Part shown: piece by piece, positions 1-8,783 of the stretch
How positions within the stretch are numbered: position 1 is the stretch's first letter
How the letters are laid out: the number at the start of each line of letters is the position of its first letter
NCBI GenBank assembly: GCA_018524345.1
Contig: JADQAZ010000002.1
Location: forward strand, 310,001-374,000
DNA length: 64,000 bases
Reading direction: 5' to 3'
From: Harenicola maris
GTDB lineage: Bacteria; Pseudomonadota; Alphaproteobacteria; Rhodobacterales; Rhodobacteraceae
Program-made: the position numbers and the translations under genes
The notes under the pieces: generated by a model
The model's database searches: none
What the model was told of the DNA's origin: nothing
What the model saw: the letters and a program-made list of their open reading frames with translations, nothing else

Positions 1-14
1 CGTATACCGCCACA

Positions 15-779
15 ATGGCTAGGGCGAAAACCAAGAAACCTGCGACAAAGCGCAAGAGCAAGGCAAAGGCGAAAGCCGCGCCGGCCAAAAAGCTTGGGCT
101 TCTGGCCCGTGCCCGCCGCAAGCTGCGCCGGATTGTGTTCTGGACGGTCTGTGGGCCGGTGCTCTTTGTGCTGTTCCTGATTATCGTTTTCTCGGTTCTG
201 AACCCGCCGACGACCCATACGATCTGGTCCGAGGGGCGGCGTTTGGGCGATGTGGATCACGAATGGGTCGGGGCCAATGATATTGCGCCTGTGATGCTGC
301 GCTCTGTCGTGGCGGCGGAGGATGCGAATTTCTGCCACCACTGGGGCTTTGACGTGGCCGCGATCAAGCTGGCGCTGGAGGAGGGGTCGAACAGGGGTGC
401 CTCGACCATCACGCAGCAGACGGTGAAGAACGTGTTCCTGTGGCAAAAGCGCAGTTGGTTCCGCAAGGCGGCCGAGGCCCTGATCACCCCCGTGGTCGAG
501 ATTTTCTGGAGCAAGCGGCGGATATTGGAGGTTTACCTCAATATCGCGGAGTTTGATGAGGGCGTGTTCGGGGTGGATGCCGCGAGCATGCATTATTTCG
601 GCGTGGTGCCTGCCAAGCTGACCCCTGTGCAGGCGGCGCGGCTTGCCTCTGTTCTGCCGAGCCCGAAGAAACGATCGGCGAGCAATCCGCCCTCTTGGCT
701 GCGCAAACGGGCGGGGAGTATCGCCGATGGGGCGGCCACGATCCGCGCCGATGGGCGGGCCGCGTGTTTCGAGGATTGA
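15..779 (+). CDS. mtgA: Monofunctional peptidoglycan glycosyltransferase MtgA
   Basis: A GT51 family glycosyltransferase that polymerises lipid II into glycan strands at the periplasmic face of the inner membrane, without a transpeptidase domain. The 254-residue protein has a very Lys/Arg/Ala-rich cytoplasmic tail (residues 1-38), one membrane anchor (about 40-62) and a GT51 domain. The catalytic Glu lies in the AEDANFCHHWGFD motif (E102), followed by GASTITQQ (about 128-135) and the RRILEVYLNIAEFDEGVFG block. The length is normal for the family. The ATG at 15 is near the window edge, so its promoter cannot be judged. A short GC-rich hairpin follows the stop. Confidence 0.95.
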   Translation: MARAKTKKPATKRKSKAKAKAAPAKKLGLLARARRKLRRIVFWTVCGPVLFVLFLIIVFSVLNPPTTHTIWSEGRRLGDVDHEWVGANDIAPVMLRSVVAAEDANFCHHWGFDVAAIKLALEEGSNRGASTITQQTVKNVFLWQKRSWFRKAAEALITPVVEIFWSKRRILEVYLNIAEFDEGVFGVDAASMHYFGVVPAKLTPVQAARLASVLPSPKKRSASNPPSWLRKRAGSIADGAATIRADGRAACFED

Positions 780-783
780 AGTT

Positions 784-801
784 TTGCCCGCAGGCGGGCA
801 A
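784..801 (+). terminator. Short GC-rich hairpin after mtgA
   Basis: An inverted repeat with arms TTGCCCGC and GCGGGCAA separated by two bases lies just past the mtgA stop. It has no T-run, so it may be a weak terminator or an mRNA 3' end stabiliser. The call rests on symmetry and position only. Confidence 0.35.
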
Positions 802-836
802 TACATAGGGCATCATTTCGCCCGGATACATGCCAT

Positions 837-1502
837 ATGAACCGCCTTTACCACGTTCCCCTTTCCCCGTTTTGCCGCAAAGTGCGCCTTGTTCTGGCGG
901 AAAAGAAGATCGAGATCGAGCTGGTGGAAGAGCGGTATTGGGAGCCGGAGCCGGATTTCCTGCGGCGCAATCCCGCCGGTAAGGTGCCTGTGCTGAAGTG
1001 GCAGAACCGGACCCTTTCCGAAAGTCAGGCGATTTGCGAGCTGATCGAGGAAGTGAACCCGAATCCGATGTTGATGCCGCAGACCCCCGAGGCGCGCTAT
1101 GAGGTGCGGCGGCTTTGTGCGTGGTTCGATGACAAGTTTTACAACGAGGTGGCCAGCAAGCTGTTGATGGAGCGGGTCTATCGCAAGACCATGGGTCTTG
1201 GGTATCCGGACAGTCGCAATGTCAAAGACGGGCTGAAGGCGATCAAGGTGCATATCGATTATATGCATGATCTGCTGGAGCGGCGGCGGTGGCTGGCCGG
1301 GGATCAGATGACCTTGGCCGATTTCGCGGCGGCGGCGCCGCTGTCCTCGCTCGATTACATCTCGGATGTGGATTGGAACCGCTCGGCCACGGTGAAGGAT
1401 TGGTACGCCAAGATCAAATCGCGCCCTGCGTTCCGGTCGATCCTTGCCGATCAGGTGCCGGGCATGGCCCCATCGCGGCAATATGCCAACCTCGACTTCT
1501 GA
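837..1502 (+). CDS. fzlA: GST-fold protein, FzlA-like (FtsZ-associated)
   Basis: A 221-residue glutathione S-transferase-fold protein. The N-terminal thioredoxin-like domain (1-80) has the [14 protein letters not shown] helix and the NPAGKVPVL cis-Pro loop. An all-helical C-terminal domain follows (90-205). The tail ([15 protein letters not shown]..., ending YANLDF) resembles what I recall of alphaproteobacterial FzlA, which binds FtsZ, curves its filaments and affects division, rather than a detoxifying GST. Its start lies 57 bp after mtgA, and its end overlaps queG by 20 bp, so the two are probably cotranscribed. The FzlA assignment is an inference from similarity; the GST fold itself is clear. 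Confidence 0.75.
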   Translation: MNRLYHVPLSPFCRKVRLVLAEKKIEIELVEERYWEPEPDFLRRNPAGKVPVLKWQNRTLSESQAICELIEEVNPNPMLMPQTPEARYEVRRLCAWFDDKFYNEVASKLLMERVYRKTMGLGYPDSRNVKDGLKAIKVHIDYMHDLLERRRWLAGDQMTLADFAAAAPLSSLDYISDVDWNRSATVKDWYAKIKSRPAFRSILADQVPGMAPSRQYANLDF

Positions 1503-2529
1503 TCTGAAAACGCGGCTGGCGGCGGAGGCCGCCGAGGCGGGGTTTGCCCTGTGCCGTGTGACCTTGCCCGCGCCGCCCGAGGGGCTGGCCGAGCGTTTGG
1601 CGGGGTTTACCGATGCCGGATGGCACGGGCAGATGGCATGGATGGAGGATCGTCAAAGCTGGCGTGCGGACCCGCGGGTGCTTTGGCCCGAGGTGCGCTC
1701 CATCGTGATGCTGGCGGACAGTTACGCGCCGGAAGTGGACCCTATGGCGGGGCTGGCCCATCCGGAGAGGGGGATCATTTCCACCTATGCGCGGGGGCGC
1801 GATTACCATGATACAGTGAAGAAACGGCTCAAGCGGATTGCCCGCTGGCTGGTGGCCGAGACTGGCTGTGAGCTCAAGGTTTTTGTGGATACCGCGCCTG
1901 TGGCGGAGAAGCCCTTGGGCCAGCAGGCGGGGCTTGGTTGGCAGGGGAAGCACACCAATCTGGTGAGCCGCGAGGCGGGGAACTGGTTCTTTATCGGGGC
2001 GATCTATACCAGCCTTGAAATAGAGCCTGATACACCGGAAACCGACCATTGCGGCAGCTGTCGCGCCTGTCTGGATGCCTGTCCGACAGATGCCTTTCCC
2101 GCGCCTTATCGCCTCGATGCGCGGCGGTGCATTTCCTATCTGACGATCGAGCATAAGGGGCCGGTGGCGCCGGAGTTGCGGGCCAAACTGGGCAATCGCA
2201 TCTATGGATGCGATGACTGTTTGGCGGCCTGTCCGTGGAACAAATTCGCGGTGGAGGCGCGGGAGCTGCGATACGCGGCAAAGGAGGATCTCGACTCGCC
2301 GGATTTGGGCGCTTTGGCGCGGCTGGACGACACAGAATTTCGTGCCAAGTTCTCTGGCTCGCCGATCAAACGCATCGGGCGGGACCGGTTTTTACGGAAT
2401 GTGGCCTATGCAATCGGAAATTCTGGCAAGGCGGAGCTTCGCTCCGCCTTGTTGCCGCTTGCCGAGGATCCTGACCCCACATTGGCCGAGGCGGCGGAAT
2501 GGGCGCTAGCGCGGCTGCCGGAGGGTTAA
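1483..2529 (+). CDS. queG: Epoxyqueuosine reductase QueG
   Basis: Catalyses the last step of queuosine biosynthesis, reducing epoxyqueuosine to queuosine at tRNA position 34, using cobalamin and two 4Fe-4S clusters. The 348-residue protein has the conserved [11 protein letters not shown] segment with the expected catalytic Asp (about D136). It carries a [12 protein letters not shown] cluster motif (cysteines about 190, 193, 196, 200) and a second set from C216 plus CDDCLAACP (about 243-250). A HEAT-like C-terminus follows. I chose the ATG at 1483 because the alternative at 1444 only adds 13 residues that read as out-of-frame FzlA sequence. The stop codon overlaps that of the convergent DUF4198 gene. 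Confidence 0.95.
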   Translation: MPTSTSDLKTRLAAEAAEAGFALCRVTLPAPPEGLAERLAGFTDAGWHGQMAWMEDRQSWRADPRVLWPEVRSIVMLADSYAPEVDPMAGLAHPERGIISTYARGRDYHDTVKKRLKRIARWLVAETGCELKVFVDTAPVAEKPLGQQAGLGWQGKHTNLVSREAGNWFFIGAIYTSLEIEPDTPETDHCGSCRACLDACPTDAFPAPYRLDARRCISYLTIEHKGPVAPELRAKLGNRIYGCDDCLAACPWNKFAVEARELRYAAKEDLDSPDLGALARLDDTEFRAKFSGSPIKRIGRDRFLRNVAYAIGNSGKAELRSALLPLAEDPDPTLAEAAEWALARLPEG

Positions 2530-3338
2530 CCCGGCGCGCGGAAGGTGAGCGAGGCCCATGTGGAGTGCCAGACGGGGCCGGCGGCCGCGTCATCATTGGG
2601 CAGGGGTTCCAGCACCACGGCATCGACGAGGTATTCATGCCCAGGTTTGACGGGGAAGCTGGCGAGGCCATCCGCATTGGTGCGGTAGTGGGTGATCACG
2701 GCCTCTGCCCCCTCCTTTGGGGCCAGTTCGAAGAGTTCGATCTGGGTGTCGGCGAGGGGTTCATCGAGGTAGTAAAGTTGCACCGTCATGCCATTTGTGA
2801 GGTCATCGGTGTAGGGGTTGGTGCGGGCGACGAGTTCGATTTTCATGCCGCCGAAGCTGTCCTCACCTTCGGCGGAACCAACGCCGATCAGGGATTTGAC
2901 GTGGCGGCGGTAGCTTTCGGTGAAGCCCGCCTCTGGCAGGCCGCGGGCCAGATGGGGGGTTTTGATGTCGCCGAAATCCTTATGGTCGATGAAAGTTTGA
3001 AACTTCTCCCAGCTGTCATACGAGACTGTGCTGTCTGTGGTTTCGTGCAGGGCGACGATCAGCCCCTCAACCTCTGCCGGAGCATTGATTGCGGGGCGGT
3101 CGCCGATGCGGGGGCTGAGCGGGGTGATTTGGGGGCCGTTGCGAAGCTCCAACCGCTCCGAGTGGCGCGGGATGAAGGAATAGGCGGCGCCTTTGAAATT
3201 CTGTCCGACGCGGAACTGGGCAGCTATGGACTCGCCCTTTGCGACCTCGTATCGCTCGGGAGAGATCCAGAATTCATGGGCGCCGAGTGCAGTGCAACTG
3301 GCAATAAAGACGGAGAGAATTGTGAAAACGATACGCAT
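2526..3338 (-). CDS. Secreted DUF4198-type protein
   Basis: A 270-residue exported protein. The signal peptide ([20 protein letters not shown], about 1-20) is followed directly by [16 protein letters not shown], the hallmark start of the DUF4198 family. That family is often found next to metal-uptake or TonB systems and is thought to be a periplasmic metal-related or Ig-like protein; its exact role is unknown. The start is supported by AAAGGA 12 nt upstream. The gene is divergent from the HupE-type gene and the two 5' ends overlap. The stop overlaps that of queG in a shared TTAA. A link to nickel or cobalt handling is inferred only from the HupE neighbour. Confidence 0.85.
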   Translation of the reverse strand: MRIVFTILSVFIASCTALGAHEFWISPERYEVAKGESIAAQFRVGQNFKGAAYSFIPRHSERLELRNGPQITPLSPRIGDRPAINAPAEVEGLIVALHETTDSTVSYDSWEKFQTFIDHKDFGDIKTPHLARGLPEAGFTESYRRHVKSLIGVGSAEGEDSFGGMKIELVARTNPYTDDLTNGMTVQLYYLDEPLADTQIELFELAPKEGAEAVITHYRTNADGLASFPVKPGHEYLVDAVVLEPLPNDDAAAGPVWHSTWASLTFRAPG

Positions 3339-4536
3339 GGGAATTATTGATCCTTTGGTTGCGCTAAAGCTGACGCTTGGGGCGCTTGTGTCAAGCCTGA
3401 TCGCGGTGATGTGCCTTGCGGGGCCGCTGGCCGCCCATGAGCTTCGCCCTGCGGTTGGCGATGTTTCGGTGCAGGCCGAGAGCGTGACATTGAAGATTGT
3501 TCTGAACGCCGAGGCCATGTTGGCCGGTGTGGATCAGGCGGCGGGTGGCAACACCGACACCGCGCCAGAGGCCGCCGATTACGATGCCCTGCGTGCCCTT
3601 GATGACGCCGCTTTGGCCGAGGCGTTTCGCGCCGAGTGGGAGGCCCTGTCCGGCGGGTTTGACGTGAAGGCGGGGGGGCAGGATGTGCCCCTGTCCATCA
3701 CCGGCCTGACCGTAACGCCCGAGCCGGATGCGGAATTGCCGCGCGATACGGTTCTGGAATTGTCCGGCCCGCTGCCGGAAGGCGATGCGCCTGTGACCGT
3801 GGGCTGGACCGCCGCCTTTGGGCCGATGGCCCTGCGTCAGGTGGGCGGGGGCGAGGATGCCTATAGTGATTTCCTGAACCCCGGCGACACCAGCGCCCCC
3901 CTGCCCCGCGGCGAGATTGCGACGGAAGGGTGGGGCAGCGTTTTTGGCCGCTATATCATCATCGGGTTCGAGCACATCATTCCCAAGGGGTTGGATCATA
4001 TCCTGTTTGTGCTGGGTCTGTTTTTCTTTGCCCTTAAGGCGAAACCCCTGCTCATGCAGGTCACGGCCTTTACGCTGGCGCATACTGTGACGCTTGCCCT
4101 TGCGAGCCTTGGGATTGTGAACCTGCCCGGATCGGTGGTGGAGCCTTTGATTGCGGCCTCGATCGTTTATGTGGCGGTGGAGAATATCCTGCGGCCCAAG
4201 CTGGGCGCCTTGCGCACGGCGGTGGTCTTTGGCTTTGGCCTGCTGCACGGGCTTGGCTTTGCCTCTGTCCTTGGGGATGTGGGGCTGGAGCCGGGGCGGT
4301 TTGTCGTGGGCCTGATTGCCTTTAACATCGGGGTGGAGATCGGGCAGTTGACTGTGATCGCCATTGCCTTTGCCCTTGTGATGCTGGCCGTGCAATGCGC
4401 ACGCTCTGTCGACCTGCCGATGGAGGAGGACGCGGTGCGCGAGACCGATGTGTTGTATCGGGCGGTTTCCATCACCGGGAGCCTTGCCATTGCCCTTATG
4501 GGGGCTTGGTGGGTGATCGAGCGCACTTTGCTGTAA
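3322..4536 (+). CDS. HupE/UreJ family membrane protein with periplasmic N-domain
   Basis: A 404-residue protein with a signal-type hydrophobic segment (about 13-37). It is followed by HELRPAVGDV and an extracytoplasmic domain of about 175 residues. The C-terminus has six or seven membrane helices with the HupE/UreJ signatures GFEHIIPKGLDHILFVLG, LAHTVTLAL and LLHGLGFA. HupE relatives are thought to move nickel or cobalt; the extended form is often annotated HupE/UreJ 2. I prefer the GTG at 3322 because GGAGAG lies 4 nt upstream and it supplies Lys/Arg before the hydrophobic core. The alternative is ATG 3337, whose bases overlap the start codon of the opposite gene. Confidence 0.85.
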   Translation: MKTIRMGIIDPLVALKLTLGALVSSLIAVMCLAGPLAAHELRPAVGDVSVQAESVTLKIVLNAEAMLAGVDQAAGGNTDTAPEAADYDALRALDDAALAEAFRAEWEALSGGFDVKAGGQDVPLSITGLTVTPEPDAELPRDTVLELSGPLPEGDAPVTVGWTAAFGPMALRQVGGGEDAYSDFLNPGDTSAPLPRGEIATEGWGSVFGRYIIIGFEHIIPKGLDHILFVLGLFFFALKAKPLLMQVTAFTLAHTVTLALASLGIVNLPGSVVEPLIAASIVYVAVENILRPKLGALRTAVVFGFGLLHGLGFASVLGDVGLEPGRFVVGLIAFNIGVEIGQLTVIAIAFALVMLAVQCARSVDLPMEEDAVRETDVLYRAVSITGSLAIALMGAWWVIERTLL

Positions 4537-4582
4537 TGACCGCCCTGCCCCGATGTATACCCTCCCCGCGTGAGCGCCGCTG

Positions 4583-5479
4583 ATGCGGGGAATTGGCCTT
4601 ATGTGCGCCGCGATTGCGGTGTTCACAGTGATGACCGCCCTGATCAAGGCGGCGGCTGTGCCTGCGGGGCAGGCGGTTTTCTTTCGCTCTTTCTTTGCGC
4701 TGCCGGTGATTGGGCTGTGGCTTTGGGCGATCAAGGATTTGCGGGACGGGCTGAAGACCGTGCGGCCATGGAACCATGTGATCCGGGGCACGGCGGGCAC
4801 CATGGCGATGGGGCTTGGCTTTGCCGGGCTTGCCTATCTGCCCCTGCCGGAGGTGACGGCGATCCGGTTTGCCACGCCGATTATGATCGTGATCTTTGCC
4901 GCGCTTATTCTGGGCGAGAAGTTTCGCGCCGTGCGGATGGTGGCGGTGTTTACCGGATTGATCGGGGTGATGATTGTGATGTGGCCGCGGCTGAGCTTTG
5001 GCGGCGGGGACGGGGCGCTCTTTGGGGCGGTTGTGACGCTGGCTTCGGCGGCTTTGGCCGCGCTGGCGCAGATATTCGTCAAGAGCATGGCGGGGACGGA
5101 GCGGACGGCGGCGATTGTGTTTTACTTCTCGGTCACGGCGGCGGTGCTGTCGCTTGTCACCATTCCCTTTGGCTGGGTCTGGCCGACGGGGGCGCAGCTT
5201 GCCTTGCTTATCGGGGCGGGGTTTGCGGGCGGTGTGGGGCAGATTTGCCTGACCTCGAGCTATCGTTTTGCCGAGGCGAGCACGCTGGCGCCCTTTACCT
5301 ATACCGGGATGATCTGGGCCTTGATCATCGGCTATTTCGTCTTTTCTGAGGTGCCGACCATGCCGATGCTTTTGGGGGCGGGTTTGGTAATCCTGTCGGG
5401 GATTGCCATTGTTCTGCGCGAGCAGGCGCTTGGCCTGAAGAAGACGGCGCAGCGCAAGTTGATGGCCGCAGGGAAGTAG
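4583..5479 (+). CDS. EamA/DMT family transporter
   Basis: A 298-residue polytopic protein with about ten hydrophobic segments arranged as two EamA repeats (roughly 5-130 and 145-275). The first repeat shows the usual FFRSFFALP and EVTAIRFATPI pattern, and the tail is short and basic. Members export or import small metabolites such as amino acids, riboflavin or drugs; the substrate cannot be read from sequence. An in-frame TGA at 4571 leaves ATG 4583 as the only sensible start. It lies 46 bp after the HupE-type gene on the same strand. It is convergent with ilvE. Confidence 0.85.
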   Translation: MRGIGLMCAAIAVFTVMTALIKAAAVPAGQAVFFRSFFALPVIGLWLWAIKDLRDGLKTVRPWNHVIRGTAGTMAMGLGFAGLAYLPLPEVTAIRFATPIMIVIFAALILGEKFRAVRMVAVFTGLIGVMIVMWPRLSFGGGDGALFGAVVTLASAALAALAQIFVKSMAGTERTAAIVFYFSVTAAVLSLVTIPFGWVWPTGAQLALLIGAGFAGGVGQICLTSSYRFAEASTLAPFTYTGMIWALIIGYFVFSEVPTMPMLLGAGLVILSGIAIVLREQALGLKKTAQRKLMAAGK

Positions 5480-5524
5480 CCCCGGCGCAGCCCGCCGAAG
5501 CGGGGCGCCGGGGGCAGGCCGCGA

Positions 5525-6394
5525 TCAGGCGCGGACCAGTTTTTCGTAGCTTTCTGCGATGTCGCGCGTCAGGGCGCCGACTTCGAAGTTGTAGTCGGCG
5601 ATGGAGCCGACGGGTGTGACCTCTGCCGCGGTGCCGGTGAGCCAGCACTGTTCGAAGCCTTCGAGTTCCTCGGCCATGATATGGCGTTCATGCACCTTGA
5701 TCTGCTTGTCGCGCAGCATGCCGATGACGGTTTGGCGGGTGATGCCGTTGAGGAAGCAATCTGGGTCTGGCGTGTGGACCTCTCCGTCCTTGACGAAGAA
5801 GATATTCGCGCCGGTCGCCTCGGCGACATAGCCGCGATAGTCGAACATCATCGCGTCGGAGCAGCCCTTTGCCTCTGCTGCATGTTTGGACATGGTGCAG
5901 ATCATATACAGGCCCGCGGCCTTGGCGTGGCAGGGGATGGTTTCGGGGGAGGGGCGTTTCCACTGCGAGATGTCGAGCTTGGCGCCCTTCATTTTCGCAT
6001 CGCCGTAATAGGCGCCCCATTCCCAAGCCGCGATGGCAAGGCGGACGGGGTTCTTGGCGGAGGCGACACCCATATCCTCGCCCGCGCCGCGCCATGCGAT
6101 GGCGCGCACATAGGCGTCCTGCAGGCCGGAGGCGGCGAGGACCTGTTGTTTGGCGGCTTCGATCTCGTCAATCGTATAGGGGATTTCAAAGTCGATCAGC
6201 TTGGCGGATTGAACCAGACGCTCGGAGTGTTTGCGGCTTTCAAAGATTTTGCCGTTATAGGCGCGCTCGCCCTCAAAGACCGAGGAGGCATAGTGCATGG
6301 CATGCGTGAGCAGGTGCACGTTGGCCTCGCGCCATTCGATCATTTGACCGTCCATCCAGATTTGACCGTCGCGGTCGGCGTAACTTCCTGCCAT
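5525..6394 (-). CDS. ilvE: Branched-chain amino acid aminotransferase
   Basis: A PLP-dependent class IV aminotransferase interconverting Leu, Ile and Val with their 2-oxo acids, using glutamate. The 289 residues include the N-terminal IWMDGQM and HAMHYASSVFEGERAY motifs, the presumed Schiff-base lysine in CHAKAAGLY (about K158), and the FDYRGYVAEATGANIFFV and ITRQTVI class IV signatures. The length is typical. The start is supported by GAGGATACC before the ATG. It is transcribed away from petP, and the shared upstream region (6395-6559) contains short inverted repeats. Confidence 0.93.
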   Translation of the reverse strand: MAGSYADRDGQIWMDGQMIEWREANVHLLTHAMHYASSVFEGERAYNGKIFESRKHSERLVQSAKLIDFEIPYTIDEIEAAKQQVLAASGLQDAYVRAIAWRGAGEDMGVASAKNPVRLAIAAWEWGAYYGDAKMKGAKLDISQWKRPSPETIPCHAKAAGLYMICTMSKHAAEAKGCSDAMMFDYRGYVAEATGANIFFVKDGEVHTPDPDCFLNGITRQTVIGMLRDKQIKVHERHIMAEELEGFEQCWLTGTAAEVTPVGSIADYNFEVGALTRDIAESYEKLVRA

Positions 6395-6432
6395 GGTATC
6401 CTCATCAGTTTTGCATATATTGCGCTGTATAG

Positions 6433-6445
6433 GTCCGCTTCGGAC
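6433..6445. repeat. Small inverted repeat in the ilvE upstream region
   Basis: A short perfect inverted repeat (GTCCG, CTT, CGGAC) lies 39 bp upstream of the ilvE start codon and next to a TATAC-like sequence on the minus strand. It could be an operator or a 5' leader hairpin for ilvE. The 12-mer GGTCCGCTTCGG overlapping it recurs at 40819-40830 in another promoter region. Function is unknown. Confidence 0.3.
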
Positions 6446-6483
6446 ACAATGTTGCGCAAAATCTGAGAATCGCTACCAGTCAA

Positions 6484-6515
6484 GACTTGGAAAGTCAACA
6501 AAGCTGACATAAAAC
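6484..6515 (+). promoter_or_regulatory. Putative petP-petR promoter with operator-like palindrome
   Basis: A TTGGAA -35 candidate (6487-6492) and a TAAAAC -10 candidate (6510-6515) are separated by 17 bp. This is a reasonable housekeeping promoter 45 bp ahead of the petP start. A small palindrome, GACTT-N3-AAGTC (6484-6496), overlaps the -35 box. That is where a MarR-type autorepressor would be expected to bind; binding is inferred, not shown. Confidence 0.42.
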
Positions 6516-6559
6516 GGAAGCACGCGCAGAAAAATCGTTTCGGCATCGGAGGATACAGG

Positions 6560-7072
6560 ATGGCAGACGGCGAGGGGCCAGCACCAGCGAGAGGCGACAG
6601 CCTTCTTTTCCTGACGGACGAACAGCTTCGTAAGGGAATCGAGGCGATGTTCTTTGCCTATCGCGGCTTTACCGCCGATCCCGATCTGATCCTGTCGGAG
6701 CGCGGCTATGGCCGGGCGCATCACCGGGCGATCCATTTCATCCATCGCAGTCAGGGCACAACGGTGAACAATTTGATGGGTATTCTCGGGGTAACGAAAC
6801 AGTCTCTTAACCGTGTATTGCGCACCTTGATCGAGGATGGTCTGGTCCGCAACGAAGTGGGCAAGCGCGACAAGCGCGAGCGTCACCTGTATTTGACCGA
6901 GACCGGAGCAGAATTGGAACGTGCCCTGTCTGATGCACAGCGCGCGCGGATGCGCGATGCCTATCGTTTGGCGGGGCCGGAGGCCGTGAGTGGATTTCGC
7001 CGCGTACTGGAGGCTATGATGGACCCACAGATGCAAAGCCACTATGACGCCCTGAAGGAGCACACTGGATGA
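6560..7072 (+). CDS. petP: MarR-family regulator, PetP-like
   Basis: A 170-residue winged-helix regulator of the MarR family. The DNA-binding region (about 45-115) includes GTTVNNLMGILGVTKQSLNRV and the wing VGKRDKRERHLYLTETG. The arrangement, a MarR gene overlapping a response regulator gene by ATGA, matches PetP-PetR described in Rhodobacter capsulatus, where the pair lies upstream of the cytochrome bc1 genes. Here no petABC genes follow. The start at 6560 has GGAGGA 6 nt upstream. The name is given from protein type and gene pairing, with moderate certainty. Confidence 0.82.
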   Translation: MADGEGPAPARGDSLLFLTDEQLRKGIEAMFFAYRGFTADPDLILSERGYGRAHHRAIHFIHRSQGTTVNNLMGILGVTKQSLNRVLRTLIEDGLVRNEVGKRDKRERHLYLTETGAELERALSDAQRARMRDAYRLAGPEAVSGFRRVLEAMMDPQMQSHYDALKEHTG

Positions 7073-7773
7073 TGATAGACCCCGACGCCCATCTACTTAT
7101 TGTTGACGACGATGAGCGTATTCGCGGGCTGTTACAGAAATTCCTGATGCGCCACGGCTTTATCGTCAGTGCGGCGCGCGATGCCAATCATGCGCGGCGG
7201 CTTTTGGGTGGGTTGGAGTTCGACCTGATCGTTTTGGATGTAATGATGCCGGGGGAGGATGGGCTGTCCCTGACCAAGCACCTGCGCGAGACCCTGACGA
7301 CGCCGATCCTGCTGCTGACCGCCAAGGGCGAGACAGAGGACAGGATTGCGGGGCTTGAGGTGGGGGCCGATGACTATCTGGCCAAGCCGTTCGAGCCGAA
7401 GGAGCTTTTGCTGCGGATCAACGCCATTCTGCGCCGCGTCCCGCCAGAGGAACAGCCCGCCGCAGGGCCGAAGGTGCTGCACCTTGGGCCGGTGCGCTAT
7501 GACATCGAGCGCGGCGAGCTGTGGAGCGGCGAGGAGCTGGTGCGTCTGACGGCAACGGAGAGCGCCTTGATGCGGATCTTCTCTGCCTGCCCCGGTGAGC
7601 CGGTGAGCCGCGGCGATCTTGTTGCGCAGCTTGGCCGCGATGACGGGCAGGCGCAGGAACGCGCCGTGGACGTGCAGATCACCCGCCTGCGCCGCAAGAT
7701 CGAGGCCGACCCGAAGCAGCCGCGCTACCTTCAGACCGTGCGCAGCGCGGGCTATATGCTGGCGCCGGACTAG
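7069..7773 (+). CDS. petR: OmpR-type response regulator, PetR-like
   Basis: A 234-residue response regulator. The receiver domain (about 9-120) has the acidic pocket VDDDE, the phospho-acceptor Asp in LIVLDVMMPGEDG (about D57), and the conserved Lys in DYLAKPFEPKE. The C-terminal winged helix (about 140-232) contains LTATESALMRIF and ERAVDVQITRLRRKIE, characteristic of the OmpR/PhoB class. No sensor kinase gene is adjacent. It overlaps petP by ATGA, so the two are translationally coupled. The overlap with a MarR gene is the main reason for the PetR name. Confidence 0.88.
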   Translation: MMIDPDAHLLIVDDDERIRGLLQKFLMRHGFIVSAARDANHARRLLGGLEFDLIVLDVMMPGEDGLSLTKHLRETLTTPILLLTAKGETEDRIAGLEVGADDYLAKPFEPKELLLRINAILRRVPPEEQPAAGPKVLHLGPVRYDIERGELWSGEELVRLTATESALMRIFSACPGEPVSRGDLVAQLGRDDGQAQERAVDVQITRLRRKIEADPKQPRYLQTVRSAGYMLAPD

Positions 7774-7844
7774 CGCCAAAGGCATGGCGGGTTTTCCCCA
7801 AGGACCGACTTGCCCCATGGGGGCGCTTCGGGTCAGATGGGGGC

Positions 7845-8783
7845 ATGACAACCGCCCTGTTCCATCACCCCGATTGCGCCCTTCACGAAACGCCTGCTGG
7901 GCACCCTGAAAGGGTGGAGCGGATTGAGGCGGTGATGACTGTCCTTGATACGGCGGCGTTTGCGGCGCTAGAGCGGCGGGCGGCGCCTTTGGCGGCGCGC
8001 GCCGCCCTGCGGTTGGCGCATCCCGAAAGTCATATCGAAGCGATTGAAAAGGCCTCTCCCGAGAGCGGCTGGGTCTCGCTTGATGGGGATACGCATATGA
8101 TGCCGGCCACGCTGACGGCGGCGCTGCGCGGTGCGGGGGCCTGCGTGGCGGCGGTGGATGCGGTGCTGGACGGGGCGGTGCAGAATGCCTTTTGCGCCAT
8201 TCGCCCGCCCGGCCACCATGCGGAGCGCGAGACGCCCATGGGGTTTTGCCTGTTTTCCAACGCCGCGATAGCGGTGAAACATGCGCTGGAGGTGCGGGGG
8301 TTGTCCCGCGTGGCCTTGCTCGATTTCGATGTGCATCACGGCAACGGCAGTCAGGACGTGCTATGGAGTGAGGAGCGCGCCCTGTTCATCTCCTCGCATC
8401 AGAGCCCGCTCTATCCCGGCACCGGGGCGGCGCATGAGACCGGCGCGGCCAATAACATCGTCAACCTGCCCCTGCCCGGCGGCGCGGGCTCTGCCCCGTT
8501 TCGGGCGATTTGGGAGCGGGAGGGCTTTCCCATGCTGGAACGTTTCAAGCCCGAGTTGGTGGTGATTTCGGCGGGGTTTGACGCCCATAAGGACGATCCA
8601 TTGGCGCAGATGAACCTGTCGGCCGAAGATTTCGCATGGATCACCCATGCAATTTGCGACATAGCGGACACCCACGCGGGCGGCCGCGTTGTTTCCACCC
8701 TTGAGGGCGGATATGATCTGGAGGGGTTGGCGCAGAGCTGCGCCGCCCATGTGACGGCATTTATGGAAAGAGGCGCGCGATGA
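7845..8783 (+). CDS. Histone-deacetylase-like amidohydrolase
   Basis: A 312-residue member of the zinc-dependent HDAC / acetylpolyamine amidohydrolase superfamily. Visible motifs are RPPGHHAERETPMGFC (catalytic His pair about 124-125), LLDFDVHHGNG (zinc ligands about D162 and H164), SAGFDAHKDDPL (third zinc ligand) and LEGGYDLEGL. Bacterial members deacetylate acetylpolyamines, acetoin-pathway proteins or lysines; the substrate here is unknown. The ATG at 7845 follows AGATGGGGGC. The gene overlaps xseB by ATGA and so leads the xseB-ispA-dxs string. Confidence 0.9.
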   Translation: MTTALFHHPDCALHETPAGHPERVERIEAVMTVLDTAAFAALERRAAPLAARAALRLAHPESHIEAIEKASPESGWVSLDGDTHMMPATLTAALRGAGACVAAVDAVLDGAVQNAFCAIRPPGHHAERETPMGFCLFSNAAIAVKHALEVRGLSRVALLDFDVHHGNGSQDVLWSEERALFISSHQSPLYPGTGAAHETGAANNIVNLPLPGGAGSAPFRAIWEREGFPMLERFKPELVVISAGFDAHKDDPLAQMNLSAEDFAWITHAICDIADTHAGGRVVSTLEGGYDLEGLAQSCAAHVTAFMERGAR

